A DNA stretch of 64,000 nucleotides from CAVRTJ01 sp964507185 (GTDB lineage Bacteria > Acidobacteriota > UBA4820 > DSQY01), in contig CAZDOY010000001.1 in assembly GCA_964507185.1 (NCBI GenBank), positions 103,057 through 167,056 of the forward strand, given 5' to 3'. Shown piece by piece: positions 18,408 through 26,859 of this stretch. Every line of letters begins with the position of its first letter. Within the stretch, counting starts at the first letter, position 1. A program made the position numbers and the translations under genes. The notes under the pieces are model-generated. The model saw nothing but the letters and a program-made list of their open reading frames with translations. It was not told the DNA's origin and ran no database searches.

Positions 18408-19553
18408 ATGGCAAAGCTCGTGGGTCGATTCTTGATGGGGGTCCTTGCGCTTATCGGCACGACGGGCTGCGCGCCGGCGAACGACGGGCGTCCTGCGCAG
18501 CGTATCGCCGCGCCGCCGCCCCTCGTGGCCCTTTTCTCGAAGAATCTCCCGCCGTCCATGGGCGAGGCGGCCTTCGTGCCCCTCAGGCCCTACGACAGGG
18601 CGCGGGACCTGGAGGTGCTCCTGCTCTCCAGCGGTTCGACCGCCTTCACGGGCATGCTGATCCCCGGGCGTTCGGCCTACCTGATGAGGCGATGGGTGCG
18701 CCCTCTACCGGTCACATGGCTGAACGGCGTGAGATCCGACGTTGCAGCCGGTCTGAAGGGGGCCGAAGGGGCGTGGGCCATTCCCGTCACCCTGGACGGC
18801 GTGGTCCTGGTCTACCGGACCGACTGGTGGCACAGGCTGGCGCTTCCTCCGCCGGAGAGCCTCGCCGCGCTGCGGGACGGTCTTCTGAACGTCCAGACGG
18901 CCGTTGCGGGCATCGCCCGGCCCGTGATGTGCGCGGTGCCCGTGGACGAACTCTTCTGGGACCTGGCCTGGAGTTTCGAGGGCGAGGCCGATCCGGCGAT
19001 TTATACCTATCCCAAGATCCACGCCCTGCGCTTCATCCAGGAGTTCGCCCTGTCCTCGGAGCCGGGAGGCGCATCCTCAGCCTTCGATGCGCTCGTGAAG
19101 GGGAACACAGCGGGCGCCTTTCTCCGCGGCAGCGATGTCAGGGCTTTCTTGCACGCGCACCCCGCTGAGGCTAAGACCCTGTCCGTGGTGCCCCTCCCGT
19201 CCTCCGGAGGCCGGGCGATTTGCATGTACAACGGCTTGTGCCTCGTCCGCCCCCAGTCCTTCAAGGACGAGCCGAGGGGCTGGGCCGGAATGCTCACGCC
19301 GTCCTACCAGAGGTACATCGAGCGCGAAGGTTTGGAACCCGTGCTGAAAGACGCCAGGCCTTCGCATGGCGACCCGGTATGGACCGCCTTCCAGAGGACG
19401 CGCTTCAGTGCTCCGCCAGAACTTGGCGAGTTGGGGAGCGAGTTCGTCTACGGCGCCATTCTCGATGCGACGGAGGCCTCCATGAGTCCCGAAGAGGCCC
19501 TGAGGCGGGCGGCCGCGCGCCTAAGATTGCGGGGCGGGGAGAATTTCCAATGA
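18408..19553 (+). CDS. Solute-binding-like secreted protein encoded with two histidine kinases
   Basis: A 381-residue exported protein. A hydrophobic N-terminus ends in Cys22 ('LALIGTTGCAP'), suggesting a lipoprotein, although the residues before the cysteine fit the lipobox poorly. The middle part resembles family 1 extracellular solute-binding proteins: 'AWAIPVTLDGVVLVYRTDWW' is the typical hinge/substrate segment and 'VKGNTAGAFLRGSDVRAFL' the later lobe. No ABC permease or ATPase is nearby. The stop overlaps the ATG of a membrane histidine kinase, so it probably senses a ligand and feeds that kinase. The family assignment rests on pattern recognition and is moderate. Confidence 0.65.
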   Translation: MAKLVGRFLMGVLALIGTTGCAPANDGRPAQRIAAPPPLVALFSKNLPPSMGEAAFVPLRPYDRARDLEVLLLSSGSTAFTGMLIPGRSAYLMRRWVRPLPVTWLNGVRSDVAAGLKGAEGAWAIPVTLDGVVLVYRTDWWHRLALPPPESLAALRDGLLNVQTAVAGIARPVMCAVPVDELFWDLAWSFEGEADPAIYTYPKIHALRFIQEFALSSEPGGASSAFDALVKGNTAGAFLRGSDVRAFLHAHPAEAKTLSVVPLPSSGGRAICMYNGLCLVRPQSFKDEPRGWAGMLTPSYQRYIEREGLEPVLKDARPSHGDPVWTAFQRTRFSAPPELGELGSEFVYGAILDATEASMSPEEALRRAAARLRLRGGENFQ

Positions 19554-21223
19554 GGGGGTCCGGGCGGCTCGAGGACCGAGTCAAGCGGTGGGCCTACGCC
19601 GGGGCCATCGTCATGATCCTTGCCACGGCCGTGTGCCTGGGCCTGCTGCTGTTGGCCTGGAGGGGACAGGTCAGGCAGATCCAGTCCGAGATGGACACGT
19701 ACACGCGTGCCGAGGGACTCGCCGTCGCGAGGCTGGTCCTCTACGATCTCGCATCCAATCCCAACGTCCTCCGCGCGCACCTCCTGGAAGACAACCTCCT
19801 GGACATGGGGCCGGCCCCGAGATCGATCCGGAAAGAACGTCCCGCCGAAGAGCTCCTCGATCTGGTAAATTCCAACGTCGAACTGCCCGATACGCGCATC
19901 TGGATGCTTGCCAGGCAGAAGGGCTGGGACGCCAGCCTGGACCAGATCGTTCAGGCGAGGCGGGTGCTTTACGAGCAGACGCTCCAGAGGGTGCTCCAGA
20001 GCATCAAGGAGGACCTGAGCGCCAGAGTCACCTTCTCGGACCACCTCAGGGGCCTCATGCTTCGATCCTCCGGTGAGTTGGCCACCATCCAGGTGGGCGA
20101 AAGGGGTTTCCCGCCCCCCGGCGAACTGAAAGGCCATACCACGCTCGTGCTTTCCGCCTCTCGGATGGTCGTTGTCCTACCACTCTATGTCCAGACCCGG
20201 CGCTGGGGCACGGCCTACTTTCTCATGGACCGGAGCGTGCTTGCACGAGTGACGGAGAAACTCACGGGCACCCTCAACTGGGGGCTCTGGGGCCTGGCGG
20301 GCCTCTTTATGCTGTTCCTCGCATCGTGGGCCGTCTGGTGGCGAAGCCTGTTGAAGAGTCTGAGGCGGGACGTGGTCGCGCCGGTGGTCAGCCTTGCGCG
20401 CCGCATGGAGTCCTGGTCCCAGGAGGTGCCTCCCGACCGCCCCGAAATGGGTGAACCCCAATGGCTCGCCGGCGCCTTCGACCGCCTGCTCGTCCGCGTT
20501 GAGGACCAGCAGGAACAACTGCTGAGGGCTCAGCGCCTTGGGCTTATGGAACGCATGGGGGCCGGTTTGTCCCACGAGCTCAACAACGCTCTCAACCCGG
20601 CCGTTCTGAGGCTGGACGAGGTTGCCATGGAGGGGCGGCCTCCCACAAGGGAAGACCTGAAGGCACTGCGCGAGTACCTTCTGTCGGCCAAGAAGATTCT
20701 CAAGGAGCTGTCCCTCGCCGGCCGAAACGAAGCGGAACCCTCCAGGACTCTCGTACCAACCGATTGGCTCTTCGTGGCGAAGAGGCTCGTGGAACACCAG
20801 TTCAGGGAAGGCGGGGTCAACCTGCATTGGGTCGTGGACGAAAACGCCCCGACGGTGTACGGTGAGGAACAGGGGCTCGTGCAGGTGGCCGTGAATCTGC
20901 TGATCAACGCCCTGGACGCCGCGGCGAGCGGGACCGGCGAGGGTAACGTCAGGGTCTCTCTCGAGGAGCGGGACCGGTCGGCCGTTCTGACGATCAGGGA
21001 CGACGGGCCCGGCATTCCGGATGATCTGCGCGATAAGGTCCTGGAGCCCTTTGTGACCACCAAAGCCCAGGGCACGGGACTGGGCCTCTACCTTGTAGAC
21101 GTCTTTCTGCGTCGCATGAACGGGTCGTTGCGGATGGGGCAGGCGCAGGACGGAGGGACCGTCGCAGAAGTCGTTCTTCCTCTGCCACCCGGGAAGGGAG
21201 CCGCCAGAAATGTCACAAGATAG
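19550..21223 (+). CDS. Membrane sensor histidine kinase
   Basis: A 557-residue kinase. Transmembrane helix 1 is near residues 13-37 (AGAIVMILATAVCLGLLLLAW). A periplasmic sensor region of about 200 residues follows, then transmembrane helix 2 near 240-265 and a HAMP-like linker ('VVAPVVSLARRMESW'). The dimerisation helix carries the phospho-acceptor His342 in 'GAGLSHELNNALNP'. The ATPase domain has the N box ('NLLINALDAA'), G1 'DDGPGIPDD' and G2 'GTGLGLYLV'. The ATG at 19550 overlaps the stop of the solute-binding-like gene by 4 bases. The REC-kinase gene downstream overlaps its 3' end by 14 bases, so all three genes should be co-translated. Confidence 0.92.
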   Translation: MRGSGRLEDRVKRWAYAGAIVMILATAVCLGLLLLAWRGQVRQIQSEMDTYTRAEGLAVARLVLYDLASNPNVLRAHLLEDNLLDMGPAPRSIRKERPAEELLDLVNSNVELPDTRIWMLARQKGWDASLDQIVQARRVLYEQTLQRVLQSIKEDLSARVTFSDHLRGLMLRSSGELATIQVGERGFPPPGELKGHTTLVLSASRMVVVLPLYVQTRRWGTAYFLMDRSVLARVTEKLTGTLNWGLWGLAGLFMLFLASWAVWWRSLLKSLRRDVVAPVVSLARRMESWSQEVPPDRPEMGEPQWLAGAFDRLLVRVEDQQEQLLRAQRLGLMERMGAGLSHELNNALNPAVLRLDEVAMEGRPPTREDLKALREYLLSAKKILKELSLAGRNEAEPSRTLVPTDWLFVAKRLVEHQFREGGVNLHWVVDENAPTVYGEEQGLVQVAVNLLINALDAAASGTGEGNVRVSLEERDRSAVLTIRDDGPGIPDDLRDKVLEPFVTTKAQGTGLGLYLVDVFLRRMNGSLRMGQAQDGGTVAEVVLPLPPGKGAARNVTR

Positions 21224-22523
21224 TCAGCCGGAACAACTCGTCCTCTACCTGGTGGACGACGATGCCTCCACGAGGGCGGAACTCGTCCGCATTCTGGGCC
21301 GGCATACCTCTCTAAAGGTGCTTCCCTTTGAGACACCGCTAATGGTCCTGGATAGCCTGGATAGAGAACCGCCGGATCTGGCCCTGATCGATCTTCGGTT
21401 GCCCCAGATGGATGGGCTTTCGCTTCTGGAGAAGATCAGGGAACGCGCGCCGGACGTCATGCCCATCCTCATGACGGGTTACGGGGAGGCGGAAACCGCC
21501 CGAAGGGCAAGGGCAGGCGGGGCGCTCGATTTCGTGGAGAAGCCGCTCGATCTCCCCTATCTCCTGGTGGTGCTGCGCCAGCTCGAAAGGGAAGCCCGGC
21601 TGAGAAAGAACCTGAGGGCGGGGGGCGTGCTCTTTTCAAAGGTTATTGAGATGATGCCGGACGGTATCGTCATGACGGACCTTGCGGGGCAGGTCCTGTT
21701 CGCAAATACGCTCGGACAGGCCCTGTACGACGAAGGCGAGGACGAGGCAGGCGGCAGGCGGCGGCACGGAGGGCGGGTCTACGTCCTCGAGCGCAACGAA
21801 TCGGGAGACAGGGCTCTCTGGCATTGGATCGACCTTACCGCCGCCCTGGAAAGGGAGCGGATATCCGCCTACAAGCAGATGTCCCGCCACCTGGCGCACG
21901 AAATCCGCAACCCGCTGACCCCCATGCGCCTCTGGTTGCAGGAACTGCAAAGCCTCAACGCAGATGACCCCAATTACAGGATCTTTGCGGGAAAAGCCGT
22001 TGCGGTGCTCACCGGGCAGATAGACCGCCTCCTGGCCGTGCTCGACCACTTCAAGACGCTGGGGGACGAGGACGGGCTTGAACTGGAACCCGTCGAGGTC
22101 CTGCCCGTGATCCGGGATGTGGTGGGCGCTCTTTCGCCTTACGCGGAACAGCTGGCCATGCGCGTGGCGATGCCCGAGGACGGTGATCTGGTCGCACGGG
22201 GGGATGAAAACAGCCTCTACCAGTGCGTCTTTAACGCCGTGCGCAACGCCCTTGAGGCGGGACGGAACACGGGAGGCGTCGTCCGAATCGAGACCGAAGA
22301 CGGACCGGATGACGTGGCCATATGCATCGTCGACGAGGCCGGAGGCCTGCCGCCGGAGGTGGCGGCCGCACCGTTCACGCCTTACCTGACAACCAAGGCA
22401 GAGGGAACGGGCCTGGGACTCCTGGTATGCAGGGACCTCGCCGCCCGCATGGGCGCGAAACTGGAACTCGAAGACAGGCCCGGCGTGGGTGTTACGGTCC
22501 GGCTCGTGCTTAAGAAGCCCTGA
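21210..22523 (+). CDS. Hybrid REC-PAS-histidine kinase
   Basis: A 437-residue soluble protein with the receiver first. The receiver shows the acidic pocket Asp16-18, phospho-acceptor Asp61 in 'LIDLRLPQMDG', the switch threonine in 'MTGYGEAE' and lysine in 'FVEKPLD'. A short PAS-like segment follows ('VIEMMPDGIVMTDLAGQVLFAN'), then a HisKA helix with His230 in 'HLAHEIRNPLTPM' and an ATPase domain ('DEAGGLPPEV', 'GTGLGLLVC'). It has no DNA-binding or other recognisable output. The gene overlaps the upstream kinase by 14 bases, so kinase 1 probably phosphorylates this receiver and thereby controls kinase 2. The ribosome site GGGAG precedes the ATG. Confidence 0.9.
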   Translation: MSQDSQPEQLVLYLVDDDASTRAELVRILGRHTSLKVLPFETPLMVLDSLDREPPDLALIDLRLPQMDGLSLLEKIRERAPDVMPILMTGYGEAETARRARAGGALDFVEKPLDLPYLLVVLRQLEREARLRKNLRAGGVLFSKVIEMMPDGIVMTDLAGQVLFANTLGQALYDEGEDEAGGRRRHGGRVYVLERNESGDRALWHWIDLTAALERERISAYKQMSRHLAHEIRNPLTPMRLWLQELQSLNADDPNYRIFAGKAVAVLTGQIDRLLAVLDHFKTLGDEDGLELEPVEVLPVIRDVVGALSPYAEQLAMRVAMPEDGDLVARGDENSLYQCVFNAVRNALEAGRNTGGVVRIETEDGPDDVAICIVDEAGGLPPEVAAAPFTPYLTTKAEGTGLGLLVCRDLAARMGAKLELEDRPGVGVTVRLVLKKP

Positions 22524-22527
22524 CGGG

Positions 22528-22624
22528 AATCCAGTGATCCAGTGATCCGGTGACCGAATGATCGAGTGATTCGCACCTGCCGGTCTTCACCTTTGACCCT
22601 TCGGCCTTAGACCTTAGCCCTTGG
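22528..22624 (+). repeat. Dispersed intergenic repeat B, copy 1, with a following pyrimidine-rich repeat tract
   Basis: The spacer after the hybrid kinase starts with a 23-base unit (22528-22550) containing tandem CCAGTGATC copies. It matches the reverse complement of 48135-48157 at 20 of 23 positions. The inner GTGATCCGGTG (22542-22552) recurs at 31341-31351. The rest (22588-22624) is made of degenerate copies such as CCTTAGACCTTAGCCCTT. No gene fits here. Confidence 0.6.
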
Positions 22625-22670
22625 AAGACAGGCTGAGTCCCCGCCTTCTTCCCAAAATGTCCGCTGGCCC

Positions 22671-23375
22671 TCAGCGTTTCGGCTCCTGCAGGTCCGGCAG
22701 CGCGAGAAGCTCCACGAAGCCGCTGACCGTACGGTGATGGGGACTGGACAATCCGTCAGGGTCCCTGAAGGTGTGGGCCTTGACCGGGTGGTCCATGCAG
22801 ATCACGGCCATGCCGAGTTCCTCGGCGGCGTCGAGTTCCCTGTTCGCTCCGTCACCGATGAAAAGCGCGTCCCGGGCCTCGGTCACCGCGCGTTCGACCG
22901 CCTTCCGGTAAATGGCGGGATCGGGCTTGGCGCAATGGGTCTCGTAGGAAAAGACGAGGAGATCCAGCCGCTCCCGCAACTTGAGCGATCCTACGATGAA
23001 GGCCGTGGTGGCCGTGGCGTTACTGATCAGGCCGAGCTTGAACCCGCGTGTTCTCAATGTTTCGAGGCACTCTTCAGCCCCGTCGTAGAGGTACACGCTC
23101 CGCTGAATCGTCTCCACGTCCATACGCGCCGCCTCCATCGCGGCGCTCCTGTCCTCGACGCCCAGGGCTTCGAGCGCTTTCACGGCCCTGTCGAAAGGGG
23201 TCTTGAGCAAACCGGTGCTGGCGTCGTACGACGTCGACCGCCAGGCCGCCATGAAGGTGTCAAACTCCACCCCAATAGCTTCTGCGGTACGGCGCTTCCC
23301 CTCGAAGTACACGGGCTCATCGACCGTGCAGAGCGTATCGAAAAGGTCGAAATAAACCCATTCGTAGAGGTTCAT
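22671..23375 (-). CDS. HAD-superfamily hydrolase
   Basis: A 234-residue HAD phosphatase-like protein. Motif I is 'YFDLFDTLCTVDE' (Asp nucleophile and Asp+2), motif II 'LGLISNATATT', motif III the lysine of 'KPDPAIY', and motif IV 'FIGDGANRELDAA'. The helical cap lies between motifs I and II (about residues 18-95). Substrates of this subgroup (phosphoglycolate phosphatase- or YjjG-like) are varied and not predictable from sequence. The ATG directly follows the stop of the polyprenyl synthase gene (TGATGA arrangement), so both are one transcript. A prenyl-phosphate role is possible by context only. Confidence 0.88.
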   Translation of the reverse strand: MNLYEWVYFDLFDTLCTVDEPVYFEGKRRTAEAIGVEFDTFMAAWRSTSYDASTGLLKTPFDRAVKALEALGVEDRSAAMEAARMDVETIQRSVYLYDGAEECLETLRTRGFKLGLISNATATTAFIVGSLKLRERLDLLVFSYETHCAKPDPAIYRKAVERAVTEARDALFIGDGANRELDAAEELGMAVICMDHPVKAHTFRDPDGLSSPHHRTVSGFVELLALPDLQEPKR

Positions 23376-24346
23376 CAGAAGCGCCGGTGGAGAATGTAGT
23401 CCGGCATCACGTCGAGCAGATCGTGGGCGGCGTTATCGGGCAGCGGCCGGATCGCATCCCTGGCCGCGGCGGCGAATGCGCCTGCGATTTCCAGGGCCTC
23501 GTCCAGCGCGCCCGCGCGTTTGACCCGCTCGGTGACTTCGTGCAGCGTATCGGGATCGAAGCGGTGGGAGGCTACGACGGCCTCGATGAAAGCTTTGTCT
23601 TCGGGCGTACCGTGTTGGAGCAGAAGGAGTAGAGGCAGTGTTATCTTGCCTTCCTTCAGGTCGTTGCCGGCCGGCTTGCCCAGGGTTTCCTCGTTGGAAA
23701 CGAAGTCCAGGCAGTCGTCCACCATCTGGAAGGCGATGCCGAGATTGAGGCCATAGTCTTCCAGGGCCTTCCGGGTGGGTTCGGGCGCCTCCATCAGATG
23801 CGCCGACGTGGCGGCGCAGGCGGAAAAGAGGTAAGCCGTCTTCTTTCTTATTATTTCGAGGTTGTCTTCCCGCCGGAGCGCCAGATCCCACTTTCGGTGG
23901 CTCTGGATCAGTTCGCCTTCGATGAGGCGGAGTGTCGTTTCCGAGATCAACGGCAGGAGTGAACTCCAGCCCTGTTTGATGGCTAGGTCCATGGCCATGA
24001 CGAAGACCCTGTCCCCCATGAGGACGGCCTGCTCCTGTCCCCATCTCGACGACAGGGATGCCCGTCCGCGCCTGAGAAGCGCCTGATCCACGATGTCGTC
24101 GTGTATGAGGGTGGCGGTGTGTATGAACTCGAAGATGGCGGCATAGGTCACATCCAGCGAACCTTCGTATCCAATGGTCTTCCCGCACAGGAGGAGAATA
24201 CTCGGGCGCAGTCTCTTGCCCCGGCTGGCCGCGAGGTAGGCGCCCATTTCAGCCACGGGCGAGAAGGGCGAATGAAGGTGCTCGGCCATCTCGGCCTCGA
24301 CGCGCGACAGTTCGTCGCCCACCAGGGCCTTGACCCTGTTGCTCAT
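23375..24346 (-). CDS. Polyprenyl diphosphate synthase (trans-isoprenyl type)
   Basis: An all-helical isoprenyl chain synthase of about 323 residues, elongating allylic diphosphates with IPP for quinone or carrier-lipid side chains. It has 'GKRLRPSILLL' (substrate lysine/arginine), the first Asp-rich motif in 'HDDIVDQALLRRG', 'KTAYLFSACA' and the second Asp-rich motif 'MVDDCLDF'. Chain length cannot be assigned, though the small residues before the first motif ('HTATLI') suit a long product. I use the ATG at 24346. A TTG at 24394, with GGAGG placed 7 bases upstream, is a credible alternative adding 16 residues. It is cotranscribed with the HAD gene. Confidence 0.93.
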   Translation of the reverse strand: MSNRVKALVGDELSRVEAEMAEHLHSPFSPVAEMGAYLAASRGKRLRPSILLLCGKTIGYEGSLDVTYAAIFEFIHTATLIHDDIVDQALLRRGRASLSSRWGQEQAVLMGDRVFVMAMDLAIKQGWSSLLPLISETTLRLIEGELIQSHRKWDLALRREDNLEIIRKKTAYLFSACAATSAHLMEAPEPTRKALEDYGLNLGIAFQMVDDCLDFVSNEETLGKPAGNDLKEGKITLPLLLLLQHGTPEDKAFIEAVVASHRFDPDTLHEVTERVKRAGALDEALEIAGAFAAAARDAIRPLPDNAAHDLLDVMPDYILHRRF

Positions 24347-24741
24347 GTTGACAAGATCGGCGCGCTGTACGAGACCCCTAAGACGGGCGGACAAAACCCT
24401 CCCTCCTTCAAAGAAGGCCCACAGCATACCGTAAATTCCCCCCCCCTCCAAGCCCCGGAGGACGTCGAGGGGGTGGCGGGGGGTATCTGCCGATGCCGCC
24501 GGAACCGTTTCATTGCCCCTCTCATCGAAACAACTGTTCCAGTAGGGCCGGATCTTGGCTCGAATAATCTAATCGATAAATGCTGAAAGGCAGTGGAACA
24601 GTATCTCCGGGCCAGCCGATTTGGAACAGGTGTTCCGCGCTCCCGGGTTTTGGGGCTTCGGCGTAAAGGCTTGAAAACAAAGGTTTTTGCTCTCTGGCAC
24701 GGAACTTCCAGTGAAAGTGCCTGATTGAAAGGAGGTTTTCG
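24347..24741. promoter_or_regulatory. Divergent regulatory spacer between the prenyl synthase and the respiratory cluster
   Basis: This 395-base stretch holds no convincing gene. It has an AT-rich segment around 24561-24585 suited to promoters. It also has several copies of a GGAACA/TGTTCC half-site: TGTTCC near 24534, GGAACA near 24596, the dyad GGAACA-GG-TGTTCC at 24623-24636 and GGAACTTCC at 24701-24709. The dyads lie 30-120 bases ahead of the cytochrome c start, where a regulator of the respiratory genes would bind. TGGCAC at 24695 resembles half of a sigma-54 site, but the -12 GC is missing. Confidence 0.45.
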
Positions 24742-25080
24742 ATGAAAAAAACACAGTGGATCAGGACGACGATCATTTCGGTTGGACTCGGGGCCATGGT
24801 TGCGGCCATGACGTTCGGCGCGCCCGGCAGCCCGACCAAGGGCAAGTACTACTTCAAGAAGACCTGCAAACCCTGCCACGCCAAGGCTTCCGAAAACGGG
24901 GAACTCACGCCCCTGACGCACACCCAGGCCCAGTGGAAGGCCTACTTCAAGGCCGGCAAGCACGCCAAGGGCAAGGAACAGCTCACGAAGTACCTGGATG
25001 CCACGAAACTGAACGACGTGGAGGCCTTCCTGGTGGATCACGCCTCCGATTCTCCCCAGCCCGAAACGTGCGGCGGCTGA
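24742..25080 (+). CDS. Small monohaem c-type cytochrome
   Basis: A 112-residue exported protein with a signal peptide (residues 1 to about 27, IISVGLGAMVAAMTFGA). One haem-binding CKPCH lies at residues 42-46. After the haem site there is no methionine at all, so the distal axial ligand cannot be Met as in typical class I cytochromes. The histidine in 'LTHTQAQW' or 'GKHAKGKEQL' is a candidate. A C-terminal 'ETCGG' adds a free cysteine. AAGGAGG lies upstream at ideal spacing. It is the first gene of a cluster with a porin-like protein and a molybdoenzyme, so it probably shuttles electrons in the periplasm to or from that complex. Confidence 0.88.
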   Translation: MKKTQWIRTTIISVGLGAMVAAMTFGAPGSPTKGKYYFKKTCKPCHAKASENGELTPLTHTQAQWKAYFKAGKHAKGKEQLTKYLDATKLNDVEAFLVDHASDSPQPETCGG

Positions 25081-25175
25081 TCGAAATCGAAAGAGCGCAT
25101 TGATCGGGCGGCCCGCCCGAGGAGACGGATGGCCGCCCCGGTTGGGACAGGAAGAGATACTCATTGGAGAGCAGT

Positions 25176-26786
25176 ATGAGGAAATTCGTGATTCTCGGGA
25201 TCCTGGTGGGGCTGCTGCTTCCGCTGGGGCTCCGGGCCCAGAGCAACGAGGACCTGCTGAAGCAGATCCAGGAACTCCAGAAGCAGCTCAAAACACTTGA
25301 AGCCAAGGTCGCCGCGCAGCAGGAGGCGACGGCTCCGGCTCCGGCTCCGGCTCCGGCCGAACAGAACAAGATCCAGAAGCTGGACGAACGGCTGACCAAG
25401 GTCGAGATCAAGACGGCCGGCGACGCCATCAAGTGGGGCGGCGACATGCGGGTCCGCTACGACTACCAGGACTGGCATTTCAACCGCTACCAGCAGTTCC
25501 GGGGCTTCGATCCCGGCACCGGCATGCCCATGTACCAGCAGGTGCCGCCCCAGGACTGGAACAATTCCATGCAATGGTCGCTTCGCCTGCGCCTGCGGAT
25601 GAGCGCCCAGATCAACGACAACATGAAGTTCATGGGCCGCCTTTCCACGTACAAACTCTACGGCGGGGCCGACGTGCCCGTGTTCAACGGGTTCCCCAAT
25701 ACGGTCTATAACGACTTCGCCTCCACGCGCGTCCCCTCGAGCGACGTTCTGCACGTGGAACGGGCTTTGTTCCTCTACAAGTTCCCCTCGACACACCTCA
25801 CCATGGCCGTAGGCCGCATGAACACCAGCGACGGGCCGCCCCTGGAGATCCGCGAGGAAACCGAGCGCCAGGGCACGCCCCAGGCGATCATGGTGAACGC
25901 CGAAGTCGACGGCTTCCACCTTGAGTATGACCTCGGCGCAATCGGTTTCCCCGAAGGAACGAGCATCGGCACGTGCGCCGGCATCGGCTACGAAGCCGGT
26001 TTCGGAGGCGGCGGCCAGGTCAGCGAGAACTACACCATGACCCCGTTCGGCATGGGCCGCATCAACGCCATGAAGGACAGCACGGTCATCGGGTGGATCT
26101 ACGACATGCCCCTGCTCTGGATGTCCGGTGACACGATCAACTCCGCCCGCTTCATCCTCGGTTACAACCGCTTCGGCAACATGACCGACATTCCGTACGG
26201 CACCCTCGTCAACTTCCCGATTCCCGGCCCCTACGCCCAGCCGAGCGCCCAGTACGTCACGGCGACAAGAAACCTCGGGGACATGGACCAGTGGGGCCTG
26301 ACGTGGGAGCACCAGATCGGCGACCGCTTCACCTACTTCCTGAGCGGCGGCTACATCAAGAGCCACCCCAACGGGCAGGTCAGCCAGTACGGCTTCGGCG
26401 GCCTCCTGGGCGATCCCGACCACAGCAAGACGGGCTATGCCTACTACGCCGGCGTCCAGTACAAACCCACGCCCCAGTGGACCCTCGGCGCCGAGTTCAA
26501 CCACGGCTCCAAGCGCTGGTACACCTTCACGCCCTCGGCCGGGGAGCCCAGCGACAAGCTGGCCGCCCGCGGCGACGTCTGGGAGGGATACCTGCATTGG
26601 AACTTCGCCAAGAACGTCTCGCTGAAATTCGGCTACGTCCACTACGACTACTCCACGGCTTTCAGCGGATGGCAGATCGCTCCGGCCGACCTCGACTACT
26701 TCAACCTGGACAAGAATCCGGCGCTCTTCTATGCCTTCCCGAAGACGGTCAACAATGCCTACATGATGCTCGAAGCACGTTTCTAA
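25176..26786 (+). CDS. DUF3373-type outer-membrane beta-barrel protein
   Basis: A protein of 536 residues. A signal peptide (GILVGLLLPLGLRAQ) is followed by a short coiled coil (about 20-45, 'DLLKQIQELQKQLKTLEAKV'), an Ala-Pro repeat linker (APAPAPAPA) and a second short coil. A barrel then begins 'WGGDMRVRYDYQDW' and ends 'NNAYMMLEARF' with a terminal Phe. This layout matches the DUF3373 family of porin-like proteins, known from anaerobic respirers; the biochemical role is not established. The ATG at 25176 has GGAGAG four bases ahead. The gene lies between the cytochrome c and the molybdoenzyme, so it may pass the substrate or product of that respiration. Confidence 0.82.
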   Translation: MRKFVILGILVGLLLPLGLRAQSNEDLLKQIQELQKQLKTLEAKVAAQQEATAPAPAPAPAEQNKIQKLDERLTKVEIKTAGDAIKWGGDMRVRYDYQDWHFNRYQQFRGFDPGTGMPMYQQVPPQDWNNSMQWSLRLRLRMSAQINDNMKFMGRLSTYKLYGGADVPVFNGFPNTVYNDFASTRVPSSDVLHVERALFLYKFPSTHLTMAVGRMNTSDGPPLEIREETERQGTPQAIMVNAEVDGFHLEYDLGAIGFPEGTSIGTCAGIGYEAGFGGGGQVSENYTMTPFGMGRINAMKDSTVIGWIYDMPLLWMSGDTINSARFILGYNRFGNMTDIPYGTLVNFPIPGPYAQPSAQYVTATRNLGDMDQWGLTWEHQIGDRFTYFLSGGYIKSHPNGQVSQYGFGGLLGDPDHSKTGYAYYAGVQYKPTPQWTLGAEFNHGSKRWYTFTPSAGEPSDKLAARGDVWEGYLHWNFAKNVSLKFGYVHYDYSTAFSGWQIAPADLDYFNLDKNPALFYAFPKTVNNAYMMLEARF

Positions 26787-26801
26787 CAGCCTCCATATGG
26801 C

Positions 26802-26830
26802 GGCCGGGAGAGGGCCTCTCTCTCCCGGTC
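26802..26830 (+). other. Stable intergenic hairpin between porin-like gene and molybdoenzyme gene
   Basis: GGCCGGGAGAG (26802-26812) pairs with CTCTCCCGGTC (26820-26830) as an 11-bp stem with one G-U pair and a 7-base loop. No T-run follows, so it is not a classic terminator. It sits 16 bases after the barrel gene stop and could protect the upstream mRNA from 3' decay or attenuate reading into the reductase genes. Confidence 0.6.
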
Positions 26831-26859
26831 GCTCCTCCAAATAGCGAGAGGAGCCAATC

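Noticed and set aside
22528..22624. CRISPR array in the spacer after the hybrid kinase.
   Set aside because: Units are 8-10 bases, degenerate and without regular spacers; no cas gene is near.
24695..24710. Sigma-54 promoter ahead of the cytochrome c gene (TGGCAC-N5-TTCCA).
   Set aside because: The -24 half is good, but the -12 half lacks the GC dinucleotide that sigma-54 requires. I treat the sequence as part of the GGAAC motif cluster instead.
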